From contig JAGASK010000042.1 in the NCBI GenBank assembly GCA_017621815.1, positions 1 to 58,735 of the forward strand: DNA of 58,735 nt. The letters are read 5' to 3'. The translations under genes and the position numbers were made by a program. The stretch is from Lachnospiraceae bacterium. GTDB taxonomy: Bacteria > Bacillota > Clostridia > Lachnospirales > Lachnospiraceae. The notes beneath the pieces are model-generated. The model saw only the letters and a list, made by a program, of their open reading frames with translations, was not told the origin of the DNA and made no database searches. Below, piece by piece: positions 26,487 through 36,167 of the stretch (its first letter is position 1; the number at the start of each line of letters is the position of its first letter).

Positions 26487-28172
26487 TTATCCATTTTCTT
26501 TCCTTTCACAGTCAAGAAGTTCCTCCAGTCTGCTGCTTCCTACAGGTCTTGAATAATAGTATCCCTGAAACCATGTGGCCTTGAACCTGCGTAAATAATT
26601 CTGAAGTTCTTCATTCTCCACGCCTTCCAGGCAGGTCTGCAGATGAATGCTGTTGGCAAAGTCAACGATGGTCTGAACCAGCATCTGCTGTTTATAATTG
26701 TCGGTAATTCCCCTGATAAAGCTCATATCAACTTTTATCTCATCAACCGGAACCTGAAGTACCACATTGGAAGATGCACTCCCGGTACCATAGTCATCCA
26801 CAGCAAAGCGGATTCCCTCCTTTTTGAGAAAAGTAACTTCCTCCCTCAAAAGGTCAAGGGGCAGATTTCTGCACCGCTCCGTAATTTCCAGGCACAAATT
26901 TCCTGCCGGAAATCCGGTTTTCTCCAGAAGTTCCAGCACTGCACCGCGAAAACTTTTCCGTTCCAGCTGCCTGGCTGATACATTCACATTCAGAAAAAGA
27001 GAAGGATTCTTTTTCAGAAAGCCCACACCATCCCTCAAAGCCCTCTCAAGCACAAAATTGCCCAGATCATACATACAGGGATTATCCTCCAGCCAGTCAA
27101 TGAACATCCCCGGCGGCACCACTCCGTAGGATTCCTTTTTCCATCTGACAAGGGCTTCCGCTCCTTCAATTCTGCCGTCCTTTGCATTTACCACCGGCTG
27201 ATATTCCACAAAAAAACCCTCACAGCCGTTTATTACCGACTGATGAAGAATCTTCATTAAATCCAGAACTGCTCCTCCGTTAATCTTCACCAGGTCATTA
27301 AAAAACAACAACCCAGGATGCCCCTTTGCTTTTCCCTTTTCCAAAGTATATTCCAGCTTACTTTGTACGGTGGCAATTTCTCCTTCATACTGCTCAAGCA
27401 CCATTCCTCCGGCGCTGACCTGCAGTTCAAAACGCTGCCCGTCCAGCTGAATTTTTTCCCGAAGTGTTTTTTTCACCCTTGACAGGAATTCCTCTGTCTG
27501 GGTTCTGCTGCCGTCCTTCAGTATAAACATAAAGTTTCCGTTATCCATACGGTAGACAGCCTTTTTTTCATCCATCATATATATCAGTTCCAGTGCAATT
27601 CTTCTTTGAATTTCATCACTGTAGTTGGTTCCGTAAAGTACATTAATGTCATTAATATGGTCAATTTCAATTTCCAGAATCGTCACCCTGCGCTTTTCCT
27701 TTATGTACTGCGCAATGGCTCTTTCAAATCTGTTTCTTCCGTACAAATCCGTCAGCGGATCAATCTCGGGAATCACATTTTCATTTTTAAGCAGCAAAAG
27801 CAGATATCGGTTCTTCCCTTCCTGTTTCAGAATTTCTGCCGAAAAGCCATACATATAAAACTGTTCGCTCCCTGCAGGCCTCAGGCGAATATGCAGTTCA
27901 TTTCCGACTTCACGGCCGCTGCACTTCTTCTCCATTGCTTCTAAATACTCCGGCCGGTCGTAAGGGTGCACCTTTTCAAGAAAGAAATGATAGAAATCCG
28001 GGCACAGATTTTCCCTGATACCAAAATATTCTGCTGTTTTATCAGGAACCCATGTTATATCATTTAACAGATCAGTAAAAAGCAGACAGGTATCTTTTGA
28101 AAGGTCTGCCACTGTACCGATAATCTCAGGGCAGAGTTTTCCGGCTTCCTCCCAGAATTTCTCTTTTGTCAT
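26487..28172 (-). CDS. PAS-GGDEF-EAL protein, degenerate GGDEF
   Basis: Predicted cyclic-di-GMP protein of 561 aa without membrane spans. A PAS-like domain occupies about 15-125, GGDEF about 130-290 and EAL about 310-555. The GGDEF active site reads DNGNF, so cyclase activity is unlikely and the domain may be regulatory. The EAL domain looks intact: EALVRW, the Asn in NVSARQ, Glu in LEITE, DDYGTG, Lys in EIKVD, LEGVE and FQGYYYSRP are all present, so it is probably a phosphodiesterase. The ATG at 28172 has GAGGG upstream; a TTG eight codons earlier overlaps rsgA. It follows rsgA directly. Confidence 0.93.
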   Translation of the reverse strand: MTKEKFWEEAGKLCPEIIGTVADLSKDTCLLFTDLLNDITWVPDKTAEYFGIRENLCPDFYHFFLEKVHPYDRPEYLEAMEKKCSGREVGNELHIRLRPAGSEQFYMYGFSAEILKQEGKNRYLLLLLKNENVIPEIDPLTDLYGRNRFERAIAQYIKEKRRVTILEIEIDHINDINVLYGTNYSDEIQRRIALELIYMMDEKKAVYRMDNGNFMFILKDGSRTQTEEFLSRVKKTLREKIQLDGQRFELQVSAGGMVLEQYEGEIATVQSKLEYTLEKGKAKGHPGLLFFNDLVKINGGAVLDLMKILHQSVINGCEGFFVEYQPVVNAKDGRIEGAEALVRWKKESYGVVPPGMFIDWLEDNPCMYDLGNFVLERALRDGVGFLKKNPSLFLNVNVSARQLERKSFRGAVLELLEKTGFPAGNLCLEITERCRNLPLDLLREEVTFLKKEGIRFAVDDYGTGSASSNVVLQVPVDEIKVDMSFIRGITDNYKQQMLVQTIVDFANSIHLQTCLEGVENEELQNYLRRFKATWFQGYYYSRPVGSSRLEELLDCERKENG

Positions 28173-28192
28173 CTTGCTTCCCTCATATTGTT

Positions 28193-29080
28193 TCAATATT
28201 TTCTTCTGCTCTTTAATTCCTCATAAAGCAGCCTGTAATTCTCATAGCGTACCGGACTGATTTTTTCTTCTGACAGGGCATTCTTTACGCCGCAGTCCGG
28301 TTCACTGATATGCGAACAGCCTGTAAAGCGGCATTTCTGCTCATATTTTCCAAATTCCGGATAAAAAGAGGAAAGCTCTTCCTTTTCCATCTCCCCAAGA
28401 CTTAAGGAGGTAAATCCCGGTGTATCCATAATATAGGTGTTTTCTCCTAAAGCAAAAAGCTGAGAGTGTCTGGTGGTATGCCGCCCTCTGTCAATCTTTT
28501 TGCTGATTTCCCCTGTCTCCATATTAGCCGCCGGATACAATGCGTTCACAATGGTGGATTTTCCTACGCCGCTGGGACCGGCTACTACCGTTGTTTTTCC
28601 CTTAAGGCAGCGCCTGATTTCCTCTATGCCTTCCTGGTTTTTCCCGCTAACGCACAGCATTTGATAACCCGAGCGCTCATAAATCTGTGCTGATTGTCCT
28701 CTTTCATCTTCACTTGCAATGTCCTGCTTATTAAAACAGATTACAGCCGGAAGTCTCTGTTGTTCCATGGTAATCAGAAAGCGGTCAAGCAGATTGTAAT
28801 TGGGTTCCGGCTTCGTAACGGCAAAGATAATAAGCGCCTGGTCCACATTGGCGCAGGCCGGCCGTATCAGCTGATTTTTCCTTGAAAGGAGCCGGATAAT
28901 ATTTCCCTTAGCTTCCGCCTCATCCGTCAGCGTCAGTACTGCATCATCCCCCACAAGGGGCTTTACCCCATCTTTCCTGAAAATTCCCTTGGCCTTACAC
29001 TCTATCAGGCCTTTATTTGTATAAACATAATAGAATCCTGCGATTCCCTTGATAATCTTCCCTTGTATCTCCTGCTCCAC
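28193..29080 (-). CDS. rsgA: Ribosome small-subunit GTPase RsgA
   Basis: Circularly permuted GTPase that matures the 30S subunit. The 295 aa protein starts at a GTG (GGAG upstream). Its OB-fold N-terminus is followed by G4 NKQD near 122, G1 GPSGVGKST near 168 and G3 DTPGF near 220, the permuted G4-G1-G3 order. The zinc-binding tail carries CRFTGCSHISEPDCG near 255-270. It sits 18 bases behind pknB, matching the common prpC-pknB-rsgA arrangement in Firmicutes. Confidence 0.97.
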   Translation of the reverse strand: MEQEIQGKIIKGIAGFYYVYTNKGLIECKAKGIFRKDGVKPLVGDDAVLTLTDEAEAKGNIIRLLSRKNQLIRPACANVDQALIIFAVTKPEPNYNLLDRFLITMEQQRLPAVICFNKQDIASEDERGQSAQIYERSGYQMLCVSGKNQEGIEEIRRCLKGKTTVVAGPSGVGKSTIVNALYPAANMETGEISKKIDRGRHTTRHSQLFALGENTYIMDTPGFTSLSLGEMEKEELSSFYPEFGKYEQKCRFTGCSHISEPDCGVKNALSEEKISPVRYENYRLLYEELKSRRKY

Positions 29081-29098
29081 TTTTTTCTCCTCTGCCGC

Positions 29099-31267
29099 TT
29101 ATTCTGCAGTAAAGGTTACGGCCCTGCGCACCTCTTTATTCTCTGTACTTCCTTCTATGGTGGTAGTAGAACCGTCCTCATTGGTAACGGTGGTGGGTTC
29201 TATCACATTCTGATATTGAAAAAGAATGTATCCCGTATTTATTTTTATTCCTGTAATATTTTGCTGGGGCACAGGGAAATCCGTTACCTGTGTGCTAAGG
29301 AGCTGGGTACCGTCATCCGCCATCAGGGTTACCGTTACAAGAGTTCCTGATTTATAATTGGGATCCTCTTCCGGTGTGGGAGCCGCTATACTTTCCGAAA
29401 ATCTGTAAGTAGACTGTATGGGACCTATGCTGATGCTGATGTCCACAGTTGTTCCCGGCTCAACATAAGAACCTACCGAATAGCTTTGATAGCATACAAG
29501 CCCCGAAAGTGCTGCATTTTCATTGTTTACCTCTGATACTACTCCCATCTGAAGACCTGCCTCAACCAAAATGCTCATGGCTTCCATTTCATCCTTGCCG
29601 ATAACATCCGGCACCCTGACCTTGGTATTTTCCACTCCCTTGCTGATGCGGATTGTAACAGCTGTTCCCGAAGGGGCCTTGGTTCCGGCATCCGGCGACT
29701 GGCTGACAATACTTCCTTCTTTGATATACTGGTCATATCCGTCGGTTTTATTTACAACAAAGCCTTTCTGTTCCAGGCTTGATACCGCTTCCGCTTCCGT
29801 AAGTCCTACCACATCAGGTACTTCTACCCCTTCAGAGCCGGCGCTGACGGTGAGAATGATATTGGTTCCTTCTTCTACCATGGTTCCGGGATTTACGCTG
29901 GCTTCCATAACAATGCCCTGCTCATATTCCGCGCTTTCCTTATACTCTATTTCCGGTGTAAGATTTAGATTGAGCAGTGAAACTTTTACATCATCAATAT
30001 TCTTTCCCACCACTTCAATCATCTGTACCTGAGGTTTTTCTTCCTCTTCTTCCACGGTTTCTTCCTGGGCTGTCAGAAAACCGAAGTCAAAAAGCCCGAA
30101 TGCACGGCCCACCAGAAACAACACAATACAGCCGATTAAAACGGCTGCCACAACTGCCAGCACAGTAGTCAGCTTCTCCATTTTGGAATCGTAGCTGTCC
30201 TCTTCCTCTTCTTCCTCTATTTCATAATCTTCGTAATCCTCGTCTTCATCTTCGTCCTCTTCTTCCTCTACCACCACATATTTCTTCTGGACGCTTTTTT
30301 TCACATCCTTTTCCTTGCGCAGATGCAGTGCCTCCTCCATGGAGTCACGCTTTTCGGACTGTTTCTTTATCTGTGCCATATCCTTATCGGAAATTGTGCG
30401 GGTAGATGCTTCCTCGTCGGCATCCACTACTTTGACGAAGTCTTCGTCCGGTGTCATAAGGGATTTCTTTAAGTCAATAATCAGTTCGCCCATGGACTGA
30501 TATCTTCTGTCAGGGCTCTTCTGGCAGCATTTAAAAACAATCTGCTCCACGCTGATAGGTATTTCCGAAACATAATCCCTGGGGGAAGGCATTTCTTCCT
30601 GAATATGCTTAATGGCAATAGCCACAGTGGTTTCCCCGTTGAAAGGCACACGGCCTGTGAGCATTTCAAACATGGTAATGCCGAGAGAATAAATGTCGCT
30701 CTTTTCATCGGAATAACCGCCTCTCGCCTGCTCAGGAGAGGTATAATGCACCGAACCCATCACATTGGAAGTAATCGTATTGCTGGTAGCCGCCTTCGCA
30801 ATGCCGAAATCTGTTACCTTTACCTTTCCTTCCTTGGAAATAATAATGTTCTGGGGCTTAATATCCCTGTGTATAATATGATTGTTATGGGCAGCTTCAA
30901 TTCCCATGCTGACCTGAATCGCAATGCTGATAGCTTCCTTTACGGACAGCCTTGCTTTCTTTTCTATATACTTCTTCAGGGTAATCCCTTCCACCAGCTC
31001 CATAACAATGTAGTATATTCCTTCTTCTTCCCCCACATCATATACATTGACAATATTAGGGTGCATCAGCCCTGCTGCTGCCTGGGCTTCAATTCTGAAT
31101 TTAGATACAAAATTAGCATTTTCACTGAATTCCTGCTTAAGCACTTTTACGGCCACAAACCGGTTCAGCTTATGATCCTTTGCTTTATATACATCGGACA
31201 TTCCTCCTGTACCGATTTTTTCCAGTATTTCATATCTTTCTCCAATTATCATTCCAACTTTTATCAT
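29099..31267 (-). CDS. pknB: Ser/Thr protein kinase with PASTA domains
   Basis: Membrane Hanks-type kinase (PrkC/Stk family), 722 aa, thought to sense muropeptides or lipid II. The kinase domain (about 12-270) has GTGGMSDVYKA, Lys41, HRDIKPQN with Asp135, and DFG at 153-155. A linker of almost pure Glu/Asp/Tyr (334-357) precedes one membrane span (about 367-391). Outside are three PASTA-like repeats (about 415-478, 480-545 and 548-615) and a final domain of about 100 residues without a PASTA pattern. The ATG has GGAGAGG upstream. It follows the phosphatase prpC. Confidence 0.95.
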   Translation of the reverse strand: MIKVGMIIGERYEILEKIGTGGMSDVYKAKDHKLNRFVAVKVLKQEFSENANFVSKFRIEAQAAAGLMHPNIVNVYDVGEEEGIYYIVMELVEGITLKKYIEKKARLSVKEAISIAIQVSMGIEAAHNNHIIHRDIKPQNIIISKEGKVKVTDFGIAKAATSNTITSNVMGSVHYTSPEQARGGYSDEKSDIYSLGITMFEMLTGRVPFNGETTVAIAIKHIQEEMPSPRDYVSEIPISVEQIVFKCCQKSPDRRYQSMGELIIDLKKSLMTPDEDFVKVVDADEEASTRTISDKDMAQIKKQSEKRDSMEEALHLRKEKDVKKSVQKKYVVVEEEEDEDEDEDYEDYEIEEEEEEDSYDSKMEKLTTVLAVVAAVLIGCIVLFLVGRAFGLFDFGFLTAQEETVEEEEEKPQVQMIEVVGKNIDDVKVSLLNLNLTPEIEYKESAEYEQGIVMEASVNPGTMVEEGTNIILTVSAGSEGVEVPDVVGLTEAEAVSSLEQKGFVVNKTDGYDQYIKEGSIVSQSPDAGTKAPSGTAVTIRISKGVENTKVRVPDVIGKDEMEAMSILVEAGLQMGVVSEVNNENAALSGLVCYQSYSVGSYVEPGTTVDISISIGPIQSTYRFSESIAAPTPEEDPNYKSGTLVTVTLMADDGTQLLSTQVTDFPVPQQNITGIKINTGYILFQYQNVIEPTTVTNEDGSTTTIEGSTENKEVRRAVTFTAE

Positions 31268-31297
31268 GATTTACCTCTCCATGCATATTGGCATTTT

Positions 31298-32041
31298 CTA
31301 ACTTCTGCCTTCTTCGGCGAACACATCAATAATAATTACCGCAATGTTATCTTTTCCGCCATTATCATTGGCTGCTTTTATCAGCTTTTCAGCTCTCTCC
31401 TCTATAGTCCCCTGACTTTTCAGAATTCTGCCGATTTCTTCATCTTCCAACATATTGGTAAGTCCGTCGGAGCACATTAGCACAATATCACCTCTTTGCA
31501 ATTCTTCATGAAAGAAGTCTATCTCGATTGTATCTCTTGCACCGATTGCCCTTGTAATTATATTCTTATCCGGATGGTTTCTTGCTGCCGCCCTGTCAAT
31601 TCCTCCCATTCGGACCATTTCTTCCACCAGAGAATGGTCTCTGGTAATCTGTCTGATTTCATCATTAATGATATAAAGCCTGCTGTCGCCTACATTAGCT
31701 ACCTGCAGATATTTTCCAAGACAGGTTGCCACCACCGCGGTAGTTCCCATGCCGTAAAGAGTTTTGTCCTCTCTGGCCTTTCTTCTGACCTGGTCATTGG
31801 CAACACGAATTGCCTTACTCAAAATACGGATAGGACTTTTTTCAAAGCATCCTCTTATTTCCCTGACTACAGTTTCCACTGTGCACTTGGATGCATAATC
31901 ACCTGCGTTATGTCCTCCCATACCGTCCGCAACAATATAAACATTAGGAAGATTTCCTACCGGTTCATCCGACGCATATACAAAATCCTGATTCAATTTT
32001 CTTTTTTTACCGATATCTGTTACAGAAAAGGATTTAATCAC
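31298..32041 (-). CDS. prpC: PP2C-type Ser/Thr phosphatase
   Basis: Metal-dependent phosphatase that reverses PknB/PrkC phosphorylation. The 247 aa protein has the PPM motifs: NQDF near 17 with the first metal ligand, ADGMGGHNAGDYAS near 38-51, GMGTTAV near 98, VGDSRLY near 117, CSDGLTN near 193 and GGKDNIAV near 229. Start is GTG with AGGAGG upstream. It lies between rlmN (13 bases away) and pknB (31 bases). Confidence 0.96.
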   Translation of the reverse strand: MIKSFSVTDIGKKRKLNQDFVYASDEPVGNLPNVYIVADGMGGHNAGDYASKCTVETVVREIRGCFEKSPIRILSKAIRVANDQVRRKAREDKTLYGMGTTAVVATCLGKYLQVANVGDSRLYIINDEIRQITRDHSLVEEMVRMGGIDRAAARNHPDKNIITRAIGARDTIEIDFFHEELQRGDIVLMCSDGLTNMLEDEEIGRILKSQGTIEERAEKLIKAANDNGGKDNIAVIIIDVFAEEGRS

Positions 32042-32053
32042 TTTTCCTACCTC

Positions 32054-33091
32054 CTATTGCTGCCGCTGCTTATTATGTCTACGCCTGAGCTGTCCGCAGG
32101 CACCATCTATATCTCTGCCCATTTCCCTTCTAATAGTAACATTAATTCCATTTTTTTCAAGTTTATTTTTAAACGCCAAAATGGCTTCTCTCTCAGACTG
32201 CACAAAATCACGCTCTTTAATGGGATTTACGGGAATTAAATTCACATGGCAGTTTAAAGGCTTTACAAGCCTGATTAATTCCTCTGCATCCTCTTTTGTA
32301 TCATTCACGCCGCCCACCAGACTGTACTCAAAGGTAATCCTTCTGCCTGTTTTTTCAAAATAATAACCGCATGCATCCATGAGCTCGGCTATGGAATACT
32401 TATTGGCAATGGGCATCAGCTTCCTTCTTTTTTCATCGGTTGTTGCATGCAGGGAAAGCGCCAGCGTAATCTGCAGCTGCCTTTCAGCCAGTTCACGCAT
32501 TCCGGGTACAATTCCGCAGGTGGATACCGTCACATTTCTCTGGCTGATATGTAATCCTTCCTCACAGGTAAGAAGTTTTAAAAACCGGAGAAGATTTTCG
32601 TAATTATCAAGAGGCTCACCTGTTCCCATAACCACTACATTGGAAACTCTCTCTCCTGTCAAAAGCGTGATGGAATAAATCTGGTCCAGCATCTCTGAAG
32701 GAGTCAGCCCTCTTTCAAGTCCGTCCAAAGTGGAAGCGCAGAAAGCGCAGCCCATGCGGCAGCCCACCTGTGAGGAAATACAGACCGAATTCCCATGCTT
32801 ATATTTCATCCATACACTTTCTACCACATTTCCGTCTGAAAGTTCAAACAAATATTTCTTTGTGCCGTCTATAGCGGATTCCTGTATTTCTATGGCTCTC
32901 AGGGCGGTATATTCATACCGCTCCTTACATTTTTCCCTTAAAGACGCGGAAATATTTGTCATTTCATCAAAACTTCTTGAAAGCTTTTTATGCATCCATT
33001 CATAAAGCTGTTTTGCCCGGAAGGATTTTTCCCCCATTGCCTCTATATCTGCCTTCAGCTCATCTAAAGTCATAGACTTAATATCTGTCAT
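32054..33091 (-). CDS. rlmN: 23S rRNA/tRNA adenine-C2 methyltransferase RlmN
   Basis: Radical SAM enzyme that methylates C2 of A2503 in 23S rRNA and of A37 in some tRNAs. The 345 aa protein has the CRMGCAFC cluster motif (CxxxCxxC) near 115-122 and a C-terminal Cys in GACGQLRR near 332 that forms the protein-RNA methyl intermediate. Its ATG overlaps the rsmB stop by four bases and has GGAGG upstream, so the two rRNA methyltransferases are translationally coupled. Confidence 0.97.
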   Translation of the reverse strand: MTDIKSMTLDELKADIEAMGEKSFRAKQLYEWMHKKLSRSFDEMTNISASLREKCKERYEYTALRAIEIQESAIDGTKKYLFELSDGNVVESVWMKYKHGNSVCISSQVGCRMGCAFCASTLDGLERGLTPSEMLDQIYSITLLTGERVSNVVVMGTGEPLDNYENLLRFLKLLTCEEGLHISQRNVTVSTCGIVPGMRELAERQLQITLALSLHATTDEKRRKLMPIANKYSIAELMDACGYYFEKTGRRITFEYSLVGGVNDTKEDAEELIRLVKPLNCHVNLIPVNPIKERDFVQSEREAILAFKNKLEKNGINVTIRREMGRDIDGACGQLRRRHNKQRQQ

Positions 33092-34461
33092 GTTTTTCCT
33101 CCGCCGAAATAATAACCTTTTCGCCGAAACCTTGCCATAAAAAATCCGTCTGTTTCATGAACCCCGGGCAGAAGCTGAAGCATTCCGCTCCTGCCTTCCT
33201 CCTTCAGACATTCCGGCAGGTAAGGAGACAGGCTTTCCAGCTCAAAGGGGAAATTTTTAAGAAACCATTTTACATTTTCCTCATTTTCCCCGGCATTTAC
33301 GGTACAGGTACTGTAAAGAAGCACTCCGCCGGGTTTTACATACAGACAAACCTCACTTAAAATATCTCTTTGCATCTCCCTGAGCTGAATACAGCCTTTC
33401 TCAGAAACATTATACTTAATATCCGGTTTTTTACCAATAATTCCAAGACCTGAACAAGGCAGATCCGCAAGACACACATCTGCCCGTGCCACATCCTCTA
33501 CTCTTAAATCGCAGGCATCATAAACCATGGCTTCTATTGTTTTCACCTGCATTCTGTTACTATTATCCCGAATCAAACTTACTTTATACTCTGTCAAATC
33601 CCTTGCTGAAACAAATCCTGTACTCCCCGCCTTTTCCGCTGCATGAATGGCTTTCCCGCCGGGTGCGGCACATACATCGATTACCCTGTCTCCGGGATGA
33701 ATATCTGCCGCTTCGCACACCAGCATGCTGCTTACATCCTGAACCATGAAAAGACCTTCTTTAAAACCGGGCAGATTCTGTACCCCTTCCGCTCCTTTCA
33801 GGCAGTAGGCGTAAGGAAGATAGGGATGCTGTGAAACAGATACTCCCGCTTTCTCCAGTTTTTCCAGGAAATCCGCCTTTTCTTCTTCTTTTAAAGATTC
33901 TTTTACCCTAATCGTTACAGGAGACGGCACCAGAAAGCTTTCCAGCATTTTTTCCGTATTTTCCCTTCCTCTTTCCGATACAAATTTTTCCACAAGCCAC
34001 AGGGGCATGGAATACGTTACGGAAAGATAAAGCAAAGGATCTCTTTCTTTGTCCGGATACACAATTTCCTGCTTCTTTCTGGCAACATTTCTGAGAACTC
34101 CGTTTACGAAGCCATGCAGGGTTCTAAATCCCCTTTTGCCCGCAAGCTTTACCGCCTCATCACATACCGCGCCGTCAGGCACCGTGTCCATAAAAAGCAG
34201 CTGATATACGCTTACTCTGAGGAGATTTCGGATGAAGGGCTTCATCTTAGAAACAGGTACTCTGGAAAACTGATTCAGAATATAATCTATCTGAATCATC
34301 CTCTCCAAGGTACCCTCCGTCAGTCTTTTATAAAAAGCCTTATCTCTTCCTTCCATATAATTATATTTATTTTGCACATCCCTGATTACCAGATTGATAT
34401 ATTGCTCGTTTTCTACAATTTCAAGCAGCGAATCCACTGCCAGTTCCCTTATGTTTTCCAA
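33088..34461 (-). CDS. rsmB: 16S rRNA (cytosine967-C5)-methyltransferase
   Basis: Methylates C967 of 16S rRNA. The 457 aa protein has an N-terminal NusB-like helical domain (about 1-140), a central segment, and a SAM domain with CAAPGGKAIHA near 266, DLPCSGLG near 337 and the catalytic YSTCTVNAGENEE near 394. Start is TTG with AAGGA upstream. Neighbours fmt, def and the zinc peptidase upstream and rlmN downstream match the conserved Clostridia order. Confidence 0.96.
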   Translation of the reverse strand: MENIRELAVDSLLEIVENEQYINLVIRDVQNKYNYMEGRDKAFYKRLTEGTLERMIQIDYILNQFSRVPVSKMKPFIRNLLRVSVYQLLFMDTVPDGAVCDEAVKLAGKRGFRTLHGFVNGVLRNVARKKQEIVYPDKERDPLLYLSVTYSMPLWLVEKFVSERGRENTEKMLESFLVPSPVTIRVKESLKEEEKADFLEKLEKAGVSVSQHPYLPYAYCLKGAEGVQNLPGFKEGLFMVQDVSSMLVCEAADIHPGDRVIDVCAAPGGKAIHAAEKAGSTGFVSARDLTEYKVSLIRDNSNRMQVKTIEAMVYDACDLRVEDVARADVCLADLPCSGLGIIGKKPDIKYNVSEKGCIQLREMQRDILSEVCLYVKPGGVLLYSTCTVNAGENEENVKWFLKNFPFELESLSPYLPECLKEEGRSGMLQLLPGVHETDGFFMARFRRKGYYFGGGKT

Positions 34462-34474
34462 TTTTTATTCCTTT

Positions 34475-35197
34475 CTAATCATCTCTTCTGCGCCTGCCGG
34501 AGAGAAGTACTAAACGAAGCAGCTGTAAAATAGCTGATGCGGCTGCCGCCACATATGTCAGTGCCGCAGCACCGAGAACTCTTTTACAGTCATCCACCTC
34601 ATCTTCATTCATAATGCCATAGCTGCCCAGCATCCGAAGGGCTCTTCCCGATGCGTTAAATTCCACCGGAAGCGTTACTATCTGAAACAAAACGGAAAGG
34701 GAAAATACCCAAATCCCGATTTCTGCCAGAGAGAAGCTGCCGCCTCCCGGAAGGGCAAACTCAAGTCCCATAATCAGCCCTAAAATAACAAGGGGCAGTC
34801 CCAGTTTTGAACCGATGTTGGCCGCCGGAACAAGTGCGGAGCGGATTTTTAGCGGAATGTAACCTTTCTGATGCTGTACGGCATGTCCGCATTCATGAGC
34901 TGCAACTCCGATTGCCGCCACAGAACGTGAGTCATAAACCGTATCGGACAGGCGAAGCACCTTCGCCCTGGGGTCATAGTGGTCTGTCAGTTCACCGCTC
35001 ACATGCTGAATCTGCACATCCCTTATTCCTGACATCTGAAGAATTCTTTCCGCCGCCTGTGCCCCTGTCATGCCGCTTCTGCACCTTACCCTTGCATACT
35101 TGCGGTAAGTGCTGTTTACATGGGAGCTTGCCCACATACAAAGAACCGCTCCAAACAACACTAACAGATAAGTAGGGTCATAATAATATCCAAACAT
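34475..35197 (-). CDS. YugP-type membrane zinc metallopeptidase
   Basis: Integral membrane protein of 240 aa with the zinc motif HECGH near 110-114. Hydrophobic segments lie near 7-22, 135-160 and 170-190, with another around 205-230. This Firmicute family (YugP in Bacillus, PF04298) has an unknown substrate, probably a membrane or exported protein. AGAGGT precedes the ATG. It is placed between fmt and rsmB, 13 bases before rsmB, an arrangement found in many Clostridia. Confidence 0.93.
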   Translation of the reverse strand: MFGYYYDPTYLLVLFGAVLCMWASSHVNSTYRKYARVRCRSGMTGAQAAERILQMSGIRDVQIQHVSGELTDHYDPRAKVLRLSDTVYDSRSVAAIGVAAHECGHAVQHQKGYIPLKIRSALVPAANIGSKLGLPLVILGLIMGLEFALPGGGSFSLAEIGIWVFSLSVLFQIVTLPVEFNASGRALRMLGSYGIMNEDEVDDCKRVLGAAALTYVAAAASAILQLLRLVLLSGRRRRDD

Positions 35198-35222
35198 ATT
35201 TTATACCTCTCTTTCCTGAATG

Positions 35223-36152
35223 CTACGAAAGCTCCATGCCGCAAACAACCTCATATCCCAGAAGGAAATCCCTGACTGATACCTTCTTTTTCCCCTCCAG
35301 CTGCAGGGTCTTTATCCGAAGCCTCCCCTCTCCTGCTGCCACGTCAAAATAATCTTTTCCTACTTCCGCAACTGTTCCCGGTTTATAGGATGATTTGCCG
35401 GCTATTACATCCGCTTCCCATATTTTCAGGGTTTTACCCTTATATATAGTATAGGCGCTGGGCCAGGAATTTAAGCCTCTTACAAGTCTTTCAATGGAAA
35501 CCGCATCTTGAGTCCAGTCAATCAGCCCCATGGATTTTGTCAGCCTTGATGCATAGCAGGACAGGGCATCATCCTGTTTTTCCGGCACAATTTCACCTTT
35601 TTCAATTTTGGGAAGGGCTTCCACAATCAGTCCGGCACCTGCTGCCATAAGCTTATCATGAAGGCTTTCGCCTGTTTCCTTCTCATCAATAAGCACTTCC
35701 TTTTTCAGAAGCATATCCCCTGTATCAAGGCCCTTTGCCATCTGCATAATAGTGACGCCGGTTTTCTTTTCTCCGTTGATAATCACCCACTGGATAGGCG
35801 CCGCCCCTCTGTATGCAGGGAGCAGGGATGCATGAATATTAATGCACCCGAACCTGGGCATATGAAGGATTTCCTCTGACAGAAGCTGCCCGAAAGCGGC
35901 AATCACAAAAATATCCGCAGGATACTTTTTCAGTTCTTCTATGGCTTCCGGCTCCTTAATCTTTACAGGCTGAAGCACCGGTATCCCATTCTTTAAAGCG
36001 CACTCCTTAACAGGGGTCATCTGCATCTCCTTACCCCGGCCTTTCTGCTTATCAGGCTGAGTAACAACAGCTGTAACCTCATGCCCTGCTTTTATAATCG
36101 CTTCAAGAGGCGCCACAGCAAAATCAGGTGTTCCCATATAAACAATTTTCAT
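35223..36152 (-). CDS. fmt: Methionyl-tRNA formyltransferase
   Basis: Formylates Met-tRNAfMet with 10-formyl-tetrahydrofolate for initiation. The 309 aa protein opens KIVYMGTPDFAV, has the catalytic His and the folate loop in INIHASLLPAYRGAAPIQW (near 104-122), and KGLDTGDM near 140. The C-terminal tRNA-binding barrel follows. AGGAGG lies upstream. It sits 15 bases after def, so formylation and deformylation genes are paired. Confidence 0.97.
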   Translation of the reverse strand: MKIVYMGTPDFAVAPLEAIIKAGHEVTAVVTQPDKQKGRGKEMQMTPVKECALKNGIPVLQPVKIKEPEAIEELKKYPADIFVIAAFGQLLSEEILHMPRFGCINIHASLLPAYRGAAPIQWVIINGEKKTGVTIMQMAKGLDTGDMLLKKEVLIDEKETGESLHDKLMAAGAGLIVEALPKIEKGEIVPEKQDDALSCYASRLTKSMGLIDWTQDAVSIERLVRGLNSWPSAYTIYKGKTLKIWEADVIAGKSSYKPGTVAEVGKDYFDVAAGEGRLRIKTLQLEGKKKVSVRDFLLGYEVVCGMELS

Positions 36153-36167
36153 GGCTTTACAGACCTC

